From assembly GCA_024195265.1 (NCBI GenBank), contig JAJLRJ010000006.1, forward strand, positions 18,288,641-18,352,640: a stretch of 64,000 bases of DNA, read 5' to 3'. Source of the DNA: Dendrophyllia cribrosa (lineage: Eukaryota; Cnidaria; Anthozoa; Scleractinia; Dendrophylliidae). Position 1 is the first letter of the stretch. Each line of letters begins with the position of its first letter. Under the pieces are notes generated by a model, which saw nothing but the letters and a program-made list of their open reading frames with translations, ran no database searches and had not been told where the DNA came from. The position numbers were made by a program, and so were the translations under genes. Below, piece after piece: positions 37,991-50,400 of the stretch.

Positions 37991-39355
37991 TTAAGGTTTG
38001 TGAGAAGTTGTCGTAAAGCGGTAATCGGTTCGTGAGCGACACGGATGTTGTAAGGTTGTAAGATCCGTGCAATAGTCTCAGAAGTGCCCTTGATGTAGGG
38101 TATTGTCGCTGTGGTGACAGGTTTTGCGTTAGTTGTGTTAGGTTCGTTGTTTTTGTAAACATTGCGTTTAACAAAGTCTGGGTTGTAGTTGTTCTTACTG
38201 AAAACGTTGTCAAGGTACTTGGTTTCGTCGGTTAAGCTGTGAAAAAGACGCAAACTAGTTGCGCTCGTCTTGTAAAAGTTCGTATGGTCGTTGCTTTGCG
38301 AGATGTAGGGTTGTACGATGACTGGTCTAGTAATCTGGCGGTATGAGTCGGTTTCCTGTAGATAGTAGTCTGTAGTTTGTTGTCGTTTCGGCTTACTAGA
38401 CAGTCTGGAAAAGGAATCTTGCCATTTTCTTCAACCTCTCTAGTGAACTGTATGTCAGCGTTTTGTCCGTTGAGGTGTTCGTGAAAGGTGTCAATCTCGT
38501 CTTTGTGTACAGCAGTAAAGGTGTCGTCCACGTAGCGTAACCAAAGTGGTACTGTTTGTTTGTATATAGCAAAGGCTTCTTCCTCGATGTCACAAAAACA
38601 ACGAATTTTCAAATTAGTTTCGCTCATCCCTGTGAATGTGTGATATATGGCTAAACGGTTTCAAATAGTGAAAAAATCTAATAGCTATTCCCTGTTTGAA
38701 AGCATGGATACTCTAGGCTGGGGGCATCTAGTTTCGTATTACCTTTCCGAAACACACAGATACTGGTCACACACGCTTCTGAGGTAATTGCCATTTGACT
38801 TTTGTTGCGGACACACTACAGTACAAGATCGTGACTAGCCTGTGTTAACCCGTCAAGCACAAAATTGGTTTAAACATGAAGTTCCGGTATAAAAGGTTTA
38901 GCTCCTCCCCCATTTCACACCTTTTGGGTGTGAAATGCAAATTAAGGCGTCTTTCAGTCACAAAACGTGGTTACCTTGCGCGTCCTTGTGAATATAATTT
39001 GCTTCAAAAATCTAATTGAACCAAGATTTTACCAAAGCAAAAAAAGAAATAGAAGTTCATAAAGACTTGTGATATAACTTTCATAAAGTTTTCCTAAATT
39101 TTGTTAGCAATGGTCTTAGTAATGACGCATGTTTTTTGTCAGTTGTTAATGCTTCAGTGGTTGATTGACGACTGGAGGCAAGAATGGCCAGGTCAGGCTC
39201 CTTTTAAACCGGAACTTCGTGTTTAAAGGCATACGAAAACACAAGAAGTCTCTTTAATGTCCTTTTATTGTATTGTAAAATAGAATAATACTCTTCAGCT
39301 TTTATCTTGCAATAAAGAAAAAGCTAAATAAAATAATGATTGCTTCCATATCTTA

Positions 39356-39551
39356 GGGGGTGTTTACATGACACCGGGGCGACTTTCGCGCCGGGGGGAG
39401 TTCACTCCGGTTCCCTCTTATGGCTCTACATTTGTTTACATGATACCACCACATTTTGTGGTATCATGTAAACAAATGTAGGGCCATAAGAAGGAACCGG
39501 AGTGAACTCGCCCCGGCGCGAAAGTCGCCCCGGTGTCATGTAAACACCCCC
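39356..39551. mobile_element. PIF/Harbinger-like MITE, right copy
   Basis: Duplicate of 7792-7987, with TTA on both sides. Confidence 0.75.
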
Positions 39552-41063
39552 TTATAATCTGTTATGTAATATACATATTTGTTAAACGCCCCGCTTGGAA
39601 ACCAGCTATTGTATATAGTTGTAGTGGCTAGCGTTGTAAAATAAAGTGTATGTTATGTTTATGTTATGTTTTTGTTTTGTTGTTTTGTTTGTTATGTTAG
39701 ACAAATCCGGCTAACGCATTGTTGTACCGAATTCAAACCTTCTGGGAATAAGATTCTTTTTTCACAATATTTCCATAAAATTTCCACGTCAATGCTTAAT
39801 TGATATGGAAATATGACGAACAAAGAGTTCTAATCCCAAAAGGTTTGAATTGGGTACAACAATGCGTTAGCCGAATTTTCTATAACCGCAGAAAAGAACT
39901 CGTCATCTGAGTTCTTTTCTATCTTTCTGAAGTAACTAGAAATTGGGCTCACGATTTATTTTTTTAGTAATCGGACGTTTTGCAGTGACAGATACATGTA
40001 TATACATAAGCAGTACTTTGAATAGAAAGTTTTTTCCCTTGTGCAAAAGCGCAAAATTTCGAGCAAAAGGAGCCCTTATTATAAATATATAATTTTCTAA
40101 TTTCAAAATTGATTTTTGACTATCGCTTAATTTGTTCCCATTAGTGACCCAATCGTGTTTACATTTCACAACAGGGATCGCTATTTGGCTGTGTCATGCT
40201 TCCAAGATGAAAACAGAATCGCGTCATAGTTTCATGATTTTTGGCAACAGTAAGATTTGACGGTGATTTTGGTGGCACTATCCTACTTCCCCTGTGTTTT
40301 TCTTTCAACAATAGCCAAGCAACTTGCCTTTAATCCCGTGTGGCAAGTACGAAAAGGAGATGAGGGAAGAAAAGTTGACAGTGAAGAGCAACTAAGACGT
40401 GTATGAGATATGATATGATGGGATCTGAAATCGCATCAGGGAGGATTTGAAAAAACGCAAAATACCAAACGATAAATGTAGGCGCTTTCATTCGGGTTTG
40501 TTCCTTCCCCAGCTTATCTTTTTGCGTCTGCCGAGCAGCCTGCGTCTCTTTTATCACTTGCAATGGTTAACATAAAAAACAAACAAACAAAAAAACAAGT
40601 AAAAACAAATACATGAGGTAAATTATGTCTCTAATTCGTAAGGTCTAACATAGAATGTATGTTAAAATTCACCACTCAAACTGAGATTCATTGTTGTCTC
40701 AAAACAGAATATCAAGTCTAATCCAAGTAGTCCCTGGCAAGATTTTTTTGCAAAGCATAGCAGCAGCTGTTGGAACTTCTGTCCGCCTCATTTATGCCAC
40801 ATTTATGGCTATCCCTTGATCCAATTATCGAGTGCATTATTCCCTGCCAATAACATAGTCTGTCTTGGTTGCTGTTAGGAAGCGAACACGACAGAATTGA
40901 ATACTAAAAGTGGAGCTGGCCAAACACCGCTCCTGAGTATGTTTCCTCTCATATTGCTTGACTGGACTGATGAATTACCTCATGAGGCACAGAATATCAT
41001 TTCTAACAATCACTCCACTGTTTCACTCAGCTGTGTTGTTCCACTTTGCTCCTAATTAGTTTC

Positions 41064-41432
41064 TCACTGCATTTTCACTGCACCAAGTTTCAAAGGTCCC
41101 TTTCCTCCCGCAGCTCGTTTATCTTTCTGAGCCTGCAGTCTCTGCCGCCTTTCTTCTCTTTTCTTTTTCGCAAGTTCTGTTTTACTAGGTTTTTCTTGCC
41201 CCCAGTCCTCCATACCCCACTCATCTCCACCCCACCCATCATCCGGGGTCTTTTGGGGCTGGGATTCTTCAGCAGGGGCACTGCTGGTCAGAGGTGACTG
41301 GTCGAATGATCCCCAGTCCCCTACATCCCACGTGTCCCCTTCAGTGTGTTTAGATTGGGCTGGCTTGTTTTTGCTCTTTTGAGGAGGGTTTGAGATTCCG
41401 GATCTACCTGTCATAGCGGTTTTATTTTTCAC
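41064..41432 (-). CDS. SCYL1: SCYL1 last exon: acidic-Trp tail, basic coil and C-terminus
   Basis: This 122-codon exon plus stop (TGA, 41066-41064) carries [12 protein letters not shown] and [15 protein letters not shown], followed by [19 protein letters not shown] and [11 protein letters not shown]. The last part aligns with the vertebrate end (AELARKKREERR ... GPMKLGARKLD). The vertebrate tetrapeptide RKLD is a COPI-binding signal; here the last four residues are VKMQ, keeping only one of the two basic residues. Acceptor: TAG before GTG AAA AAT, phase 0. Confidence 0.93.
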   Translation of the reverse strand: MKNKTAMTGRSGISNPPQKSKNKPAQSKHTEGDTWDVGDWGSFDQSPLTSSAPAEESQPQKTPDDGWGGDEWGMEDWGQEKPSKTELAKKKREERRQRLQAQKDKRAAGGKGPLKLGAVKMQ

Positions 41433-44400
41433 CTAAAAATGTAAAAGAAATAACGCTTAACAAGGCATTTATCATTTCAAGGCATTAATGATTTCTATGG
41501 AATATTTCTAGGCCCTGAATGCGGGTCTTCAATATTCAGTTGTTAGCAAACTTTTGGGATAGTTCCAAATCGATAGTTAATTCATTCAAGCAAAATTACA
41601 TAAACACGACCATAATCCTGTGGTAGTGAAATTTCTGAGCTATAAAACCTCTCTTGTTTTTCGAGAGTCCTGCGCAGCATCCTAAACATTACAAAGGACC
41701 TGTCGCTATATTTATAGTTGACGCTGAAGACTGATGATGAATTTTCACGTGATCAGTTATGAGCCTTGGTTGGAAGGAAAAAAAGAAAGAAGAAAGTAAC
41801 AATGCCAAATCTCGAGCGAGATAGGCTTTGGAACGACGGACAACCTTTCCACTTGTGTTGTATTAATTGAATGGTCACTTAAATAGTGTGTAAAATAGAC
41901 CAGTTTGAACAGTGAACGTATTGTTTGGCACAACATTCGAGAAACCCGCAAAAGATACGTTATTTCCCACCATACCTTCGGAGCAAAAAAGTCTTCGTCC
42001 CAGCCGCTGTCCGGCACAGTGGGCGGACTGCAGGCTTCCCCTAACATCTCTGATATCATTGTTTCTTCGTCAGCACGTGAAGACGTCTTTTGCTTTGTGC
42101 TGCCTCTAGCTTGCTGTGAAGTCTAAAGAAAAACCAGCGAGTACAAAACTAACTCACAGAGGTATAAAAGCACAAAAAGGGGAAATGGGACTTCTTTTCA
42201 AGTGTTTATCGAATAACCATAGACACTGCTGTGCCTTCAGCGTTCACCTACCTTAGTATTTTGATGTGGTTTGTTGTGTGATGCTTTACTCATTGTAGAA
42301 GGGGTGGTAAAGCTGTCCACAGACCAATCGTCATTCTCCCAATCACCATAGTCGCTACCACTCTCCCTCCCGTCTAAATCGGCCGCAAGGTTTGCAGGAC
42401 GTCTGAGAGACTGGGCATAAACAAAGTAATATTACAAATGCATATTTGATGCTCTATAAACATTGTCTGAAAACATGAACGCAGGTGTGGCTTTTTTGGA
42501 TAATTAAGACTTACTGGTTCTTTCTTTCCACTCTGAAATACTGCAATTTCTTCTTTTGCTGCTAAAAGGTCGCTTTTTAGTTCATCTATGCAAGGTTCCT
42601 GAAGAGCAATGAACATAAAGGTAAAACATATGGTGTAATTGTGTCCGCTTTTGTGACGCCAGCGTGCCGCCATCAGGAGGAATGAGCTTGAAGTGCCTGA
42701 ACAATGGTTGCAGCAACATCCTTGCTGAAAACCGCGGGATCATAAAAATCGAGAAAACATGAAAAGTGTTTCTTCAACCAAAAAAGTCAATAAATCAGGT
42801 GAAAACATTATTAAAAAACACCATTTACTACGTAGTGCATTTCAGAATTAAACTTGTGAAAAACTCAGCTAATAAATGAAGGATCCCCTTAAAAGTGATC
42901 GATAAAGTAGTCACTGCTTGAAAGTAAATCCACCCGCACTTCATAGGTGGGAAGTTTTTAAATACAGAATGGGGTCCCTGTGGAAAAGATTCCTACTTGT
43001 GCATCATTCCACTCGTCCTCGCTCCAGTCCCCTCCGTAATCACTTCCCGAGTCTTCATTCTTTTCTTTTATGGTTGATTGTGTAGTTTCTGGACAGGCTT
43101 CCGTTGTTTTCTCACTGACCTTTGTTGGGTCTGGCAAGATGAACAACAAAACGCTCATTAGTGCTTTTTATACTTTCCCTCAAATTTACCTCAAGAGAAT
43201 GTGATCTCATCTGGTGCTTAGTTCTCCTGACCTGCCTATTTGAGTGTGTTATAAAATGGCGAGGAAACTCTCTCATTTGAAAAATTCTCAAATTTATTTA
43301 TTTTTGCAAACCGTTTTTCAAAAACTAACCACCACAAGAAAGTACTGCTCATTAGATTTCATTTGAATGGTAACACCCTAAAATTCGTCCACATACACAA
43401 AAGTTAGAATGACTCAGGAGTTTGACACTGCCAGGGGAGGGTTTCGACTTAGCAGGTCTTGTTCTTCGGTTGGGTTTTTCATGTTCTATTGGGGAAAAAC
43501 CGTTTTCGGTTAGTTTGGTTGATCAACTTTTTCAACCAGCTGGGAACCTGGTGGAAACGGTTAAAAACGATGGGTAATGTCCGCTGACATGTTAGCAGGC
43601 ATCAATTTTCGCGTGTCGCCATTACTTTTGCGCGTCACTCGTCAAAATTGTCAGCAAACAAAATGGCGGTATTAAAATGTTGGACTACTTCCTCAACACA
43701 TCCACTACTACTGACGGGAGGCAGGTACGCGTTTATTTTCTAGGAATAGTGCTGCTATCCCTTCAAGGTCATCATCAGACTCACATGGCAGAAAGTCATC
43801 CTCTAAACACTTTGCCAACATGGTTGCAAGGGAACTACTTCTCGAATTTCCGCCATCTTGCTTACCCGCTTCACAAAGTTACAGAGAAAGACAGCTGAGA
43901 AAGCCTGGCAATGACTATTCCCAACAGTAACCGCGTTTTCAAACAAAACCAGTTTAGGTTGAAATGGTTAATTCCGATAGAATACGACCTAAGCATCACG
44001 ATATGTTGGTTTTCTCTGCAGGTTTTTCCATGTTCTTTCCTTTACTCTTCTCTACTTTGAAGCACTCTTTCTAGCAGTGCACACAGCCATACCTGGGTTT
44101 TTATCTTTGTCAGCTGGTGTATTCTTGTCAGGTTCAGTGGCAGTCCCAGCAGGCGTGTTTCCTCCTCGATAGAGTTTGGATGTTAGTGAGCTGACAGCCC
44201 ATCCTGTCCAAGATGAACCACCACCAGCAGCTGATTCAGCAGTTTGATCTGCAACTACATACCACAACATGTTTGAGATCAATCAGTTGCTTTACATGTC
44301 CTGGTCTCAACAAAAACAATCTGCTGTCAATGATACCGTACTTTGAAGACCAGAACTGTGAATTAGTGCCCTTAAAGGGCCACCTTCACCCAAAAGACGT

Positions 44401-47400
44401 TGCGATCGTTTGTTTTTGTTTTGAAATGCTCCATTGTTCATATGTGTGATCTGATTGGTTGCACGCATTCGAGCGTGAATTTCATGTTTTACGAAATTCA
44501 GCACAGAAAGTGATCACGGCGCGCACAGCATTTTGGGTGAAGACGGGCCTTTAAAAGGATCAGTACAATGCGACAGAAATAATAGAAGATTGAGCTGAGC
44601 AGTGCAGGAGAATGTACATGTTAACTTACCCGCTTGGTTCACAGCAGACTCTGGGTCTTCTGAAGCTTTCTCCAATTTAACCAGAAGCAGCTTGATCACT
44701 TTGAAAACCTGCACGGGAGACACATTATTATAAATTACACAGAGTACAACGTACCATTTCCAGGCAAACAGTAGCCTGTACCATCAACAAGGCCTTGTAA
44801 CATGTCACAAACGAATGGTTAAAAATGTTATGTGCATGTTTTAGGTATTTTGGTCAGGAAAAAATTAATTATTGACTTCCCCGGCAGTAAATAGGTAAGT
44901 TTAACAACTGACAAATCTGATCTTGTGAGTGCTGACTCACAGTTTACAACAACCATAAACAATGCAAAATGTACTAAACCATGTGATTCGGCTTTGGCGG
45001 ATAACACTTACCGAGACCTTGATTATTCCGGATATCAAAAAACCAAATATAATAATTGTTTTATTATTTATTGTTTTGTATAAAATAACGACAAACGCAC
45101 TGTCATATGGAACAAAGTTTATTATTTCCAACGAGAGTAGAATTCACAACCCATGAACTTGACATTGCTCTTGGAAATCATGCATTGCACGCACACACTA
45201 GAGATTATTAACTAATCTGTTAGCAGATTCAACTGTATTTTAAAAATCTGTGAACTTTCTACTTGAGCACTCATTGGATTTTAGAAGGTCAAGCTGCCCT
45301 CCTTAAACAAAAGAAAATCATAAACAAAGAAAATCATAAACAAAGACAGGTTTGTAAGCTTAATGAGCACAGATTTTGGCAAATTTTTGTTTGAGAAAAT
45401 ATACTTGAGAGAGGGCGTCACCAGGTATCCAACAACTCCAGTTTCATCCCCAAAATCTCAGTGATGTGTTGTTGTTGTTTTTAATTTTCTTCTTGGTATT
45501 GGATTCCTTGATGGAACATCTTCAATTGTGTTTGATAACACGACTTTCACAACAGTTTACCTGATCCCTGACTTTACGTTCAGGGTCCATTGAAAGGGTA
45601 CACAAGGCAGGTAAGATTTTTATGGCACAGTCCTTTAAACTGAAAAACTCCACAGAGGCAAGGAAGCCCATAACTCCAGCTGTACGGGCGGGAGGGAATG
45701 GATCCCGCAAAGCACGCAAGAAGGCAGGGATCAACACTTTTTGACGGGTCTGAAATACAGACAAAAAAGATCAATTTATTTGAAAGAGTTGAAAACAGCT
45801 ATAATTACCATGTAGTTAGTAACTTTTGCAAATCTTAGCTTTGATCCTTTACAACCAGGTTTACAACCAAATGCAAGCATTTTGCAGCCAGTGGGAGTGT
45901 ATAATTTACATAGAGTGCAATCCCTGCATTCATTTTCACTCCCTACCAAAAGAGGACAGACAAATAATGTTTCTAGTAAGCTCTTTATCATAAAGTTCTA
46001 TCATCCATTTGCATATTCTCACATAGTGCAGTTCCAGAATAATATATCCATACCACACACAGGGTGCCATTGTAAATTCAGAGGGGCGGGGTCAAAATCA
46101 ACACACAAAGGCTTAAAAATAGGAAAAAAGAAACTTTGGTTTTTGTGACATTTGAGAATACCAGTGTTTCAAGCCATCCCATATTTGATGAAACTTTAAA
46201 ATGTTGTATTTGTAAATGGAAGTACTCCTAACTTTACAAGTGCATGAAAATTTCCACAACAATATATTTTATCTCACTGATGTGCAAAACATGTCCAAAG
46301 AAGAGCTTTGCGGTGGTAGTAGTTTAAGTTTTAGAATTTTGATTATATCACATGAAAACCAGCAATAGCTAAACTAAACTTTTAAGACAATTGGGGGGAA
46401 TTAAACCAAAAAACCTTCTGCAGAATGTTCAGCACATTGTCAAATTAGGTTCATGGTCCTCAAAACACGATGTTACTGAGACATTTATTGAACAGTTTTA
46501 AACTAAGTACATACAGCGGGAGGAAGATTCACGGCAATTTTTCCTAGACAGACTGTAGTGTTTGTTCTGATACCAGCCTGTCATAAGTAAGACATTACAA
46601 TCATAATCAGCTCAAGTTTGATACCAGCCTGTCATAAGTAAGACATTACAATCATAATCAGCTCAAGTTTTACATGTCTTTACAACACATTGCAATTTAT
46701 GCAGACCAAAATCATTAATAGACAATCTGACTACTAATAAAACAGACATACTGCTGATTGAAATTTTCTTGACAAGCAACTTCACAAAGAAGTCAAATAA
46801 AAAATAAAATAACATACTTTTAATGGAAATTAAAGCTTCAAGAAGCAACAGTTATAATACAAAGCATCACTGATATGTCAATTTTAAAACAGTTTTGTGC
46901 CAGTAAATGGTTTTCAGTTTCTTGCGATAATAATGTTATTAACATGTAAATAACATTGTTAACACTGTCTTTGTTAATTTCTTCCAAGTACAGTTGTCAG
47001 TTGTTGCTCATTGTGTTAATTCATGAAATCAATAATATAAAAGTTATTTTAAGAACTAAACATAGAAGCACACATGTTGTGGTTAAAATTTTTCTCTAGT
47101 TTAAAAATTTTAAAATAGTTTAATTTTTCTGTTTAACTTGGAACACAGGAAGCGTAATCAACAGGTCACTGACTGGGACAGACAATTATGCACATTTTCA
47201 CTCCTTTACTTCCTCCATCACTCGGCTGCATTTGGTGATGTAATGTTTTAAATTAGTTTTGTTATGAATGCGTTGCATAAAAAAAACAATGTGAATCCAG
47301 CAATTAAGTGAAAATATATCCTTGCATTGGTGATGCAATGTTTTAAATTAAAATGTTTTTAAATTAGTTTTGTTATGAATGCGTTGTATAAAAAGAACAA

Positions 47401-50400
47401 TGTGAATCCAGCAATTAAGTGAAAATATATCCTTGCATTTTTCTACTGAACAGAGTTTGAGACCTTATATATCACACATATCATCTCACGGATGATGTTG
47501 CATGCATTTTAAAAGATATCGATGACGAGCCATGTTTATAACTTAAACATACCATACCTTATCGAAAGTGTTAGTTGATACAATAATAAAAGTTTCCACA
47601 AACGTGAGTGTCTCCTCGACCAAATTGACTAAGCACATGTCTAAATTCATAATTTCTATTTGACTACATTTAGACACCTTAATTTTTGTAAGGAAGGGTC
47701 GCTCAAATATGACCCAGCAATGTGTGGAGCATTTCTTATTCACGAGTTGGCTTACAGAAGCCTTTGATTCTTTGTTTCAAGTTCATCATCATATTCTGAG
47801 ACAAAGGAAAACAAAAATCAAACTAGTTTAAACAATTTTAAACCAAAGAAGAATTTGAACCACAACACACAATTTTGTACATACAAAAAGAGAGCTAACA
47901 TGTATGACCATACACTACCTCTTGGTCCATTTGAAGTTTAGCAAAGTATTTCAGCAGCTGATTGTTGATTGTTTTCTCACTTAACTTAGGAGCAAGAAGT
48001 AGCATGGACTGAAAATAAAAAACAAAAACAAATGACATCTGTTTTATTAAATAATTCCAGAAACTATGATCACAAAATTAATATAAAAAATAAAAGGGCT
48101 TGGAGGAAAATGGATGCAAGTAACAATTTGGCCTTGTCATACTGCAGACTGTATCATGTAAAAAATGTCAGTAGAAATTAGTCCATTACTTTCTTACAAA
48201 ACCCAAGCAACTTCTAAAGAAAAGAAGCCAGTGACTTGTGTGTTTGATTTTTTTTTTGTTCAGACAAGAGATCTTTGATGTCTTACTTGCGCTGCTTCAG
48301 TTTAGGTACATGTATGTAGGGAACTAAATTAAAGCTAATTTGGGGAAAATGAATTTAAAGGCCTAAACATCACTTTTGCCATTTAGTATTAACTTATTTT
48401 ATACCAAGCTTACCATTCTTTAATACAAATTAGCATAAGATTACTCCTGGATGCAAATTATGTACAATGATAGTACATTACAGGCTCTCCCTAACTACAT
48501 GTACCCCTACCCTCCCCCACAAACGGTGCAGTACCATGTTTTGTTATGTCTTGTCAACGGTTCAATAATATCAGCCATTTGTACATTAACTTGTAACTGT
48601 CTTCTATGAAGTGAGATTGTGAGTACTAATTGTCTTGTCCTGCAACAAGACCACACCCTGGTAAGAATCGTTGAAGGATCTTTAAGGATCCTTTAAGATC
48701 TGCATGAGGATCTGCAAGGATCTTAATAAAGATTCTTGCAAAGATCTGCAAGGATCCTTTAAATTCTTGCAAAGATCTTCAAAGATTCTTTAAGTTCCTT
48801 CAAAGTCCCTGCAAAGATCTCCAAGGATCCTTTAAGTTCCTGCAAAGTCCCTGCAAAGATCTTCAAGGATCTCCAAGGATCCTTTAAGTTCCTGCAAAGA
48901 TCTTCAAAGATCTTGACAAGATCCTTCAAAGGATCTTATTAAGATCCTTGAAAGATCCTTATAAATTCTTGAGGATCTTAAAGGATCCTTGCAAAGATCC
49001 TTACAAGGATATTTTGCTAGGATCCTTTCAAGATCTTCATCAGTTCCTTTAGGATCTTTGTAAAAAATTCTACAATAAATTGCAGATGAAGAATCTTTGT
49101 GGATCTTTCAAAAGTCCTGTGAGGATCCTTTAAAGATCTTTATCTTTAAGGATCTTTGACAGGTCTTTGAAGATCTTCAAAGATCCCTGAAGATCCTGTG
49201 AGGATTTTCACCTGGGCAGTCTCTGCCTACAGCTGTGTACCAGGACCAATGAGTCTAAAGAACAACTAAAGGTGATTGTGTTTGTACCTTGACTGTCTGT
49301 TCTCTCATAGCGGGGATTGTGTCACCGAAACCCAGAGCAACATGAGGAAAGATCTGCTCATCAACAGTTGATGGCTTCAGGTGCTGCACAAAGTTATCAA
49401 GCTGAAACAAAAGAGACAATTATTAAAGTGGATTCTCACAGTGCTTTTTATCATTTATAATTTATCATTATTACTATTATTTTAAGTTTTACTTAAATGC
49501 AATCAATTTAGAAAACATAAACTTGTTTATACCTGTTGTAGTAAGTGAATGCGTGTAGCTCGGTCTGTTGATGAAAACAGTTTAACAACACATGGCACTA
49601 TCTTTTGTTGGTATTCATCTGTATCCAAGAGTTTACCAACCTATATTGCAAAGAATTAATGATAGAAAATGTTTGTTTGTGATCCAGTGTTTTAAATTGT
49701 GACTGAACTAATTGAAGCCACAACGTACCTTCTCACTAACAAAAGTCCAAAAACCCAGGGCCAATTTTTAAACCAGATCTAAAATTGATACCCAGCATCT
49801 GGCTATTGTTTCTAACAACTTTGAACAAAGAATAACTATTGGCTAACATTACGATCTCTGCACAATTGGCCTGTCTTGTTTTGGTTTTCATTAGAAGGAC
49901 TATGCCATCAAGATGGGGTGGGGGCTTCATTGAAACACGAGTTGCATGCACAGTACCTTGGCAAATTAATTTATTTTAGTACATGTAACATCAATCCACT
50001 AATCTATTTTCCCTTGATGTTTATTTTCATTAGTTTTATTTTAAATATCAGTGAAAAGGAAATAATATTTGATGTAATATGAATCTAGGGAAGTGGAGGA
50101 GATAGCTTACTTACTTTGAAGAGTGGTCCCAGTACAGCAGAACCTGCTGATCCATATTCAAAAGCATTGAGCAGCTGTGGAAGGATTCTGTGCTTACAGT
50201 ATTGCTGAGGAAATGAGTCCAATGATGAACTAAGGGATGAAAAAAATGCCTTCTGTTCTTTCTGCTCTTTTATCTAAACAAAAAATACAGTTCACAGTGA
50301 CAGATTAAGATACTGTGTACAAATATGAAATGGTTAAAATAAATAATTATTAAAATTGCAAGAGATAGAATGATATGCTCAGTGACCTTTGTAGTTGTGT

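Larger units (their letters stand above)
36954..38627 (-). pseudogene. Penelope-like retroelement fragment, right copy
   Basis: Same interrupted RT plus GIY-YIG fragment as at 5390-7063, carried on the duplicated segment: RT part 37995-38627, GIY-YIG part 36954-37245, with the same frameshift and the same nested insertion. The shared lesions show that decay preceded the duplication (or that these are two alleles). Confidence 0.85.
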
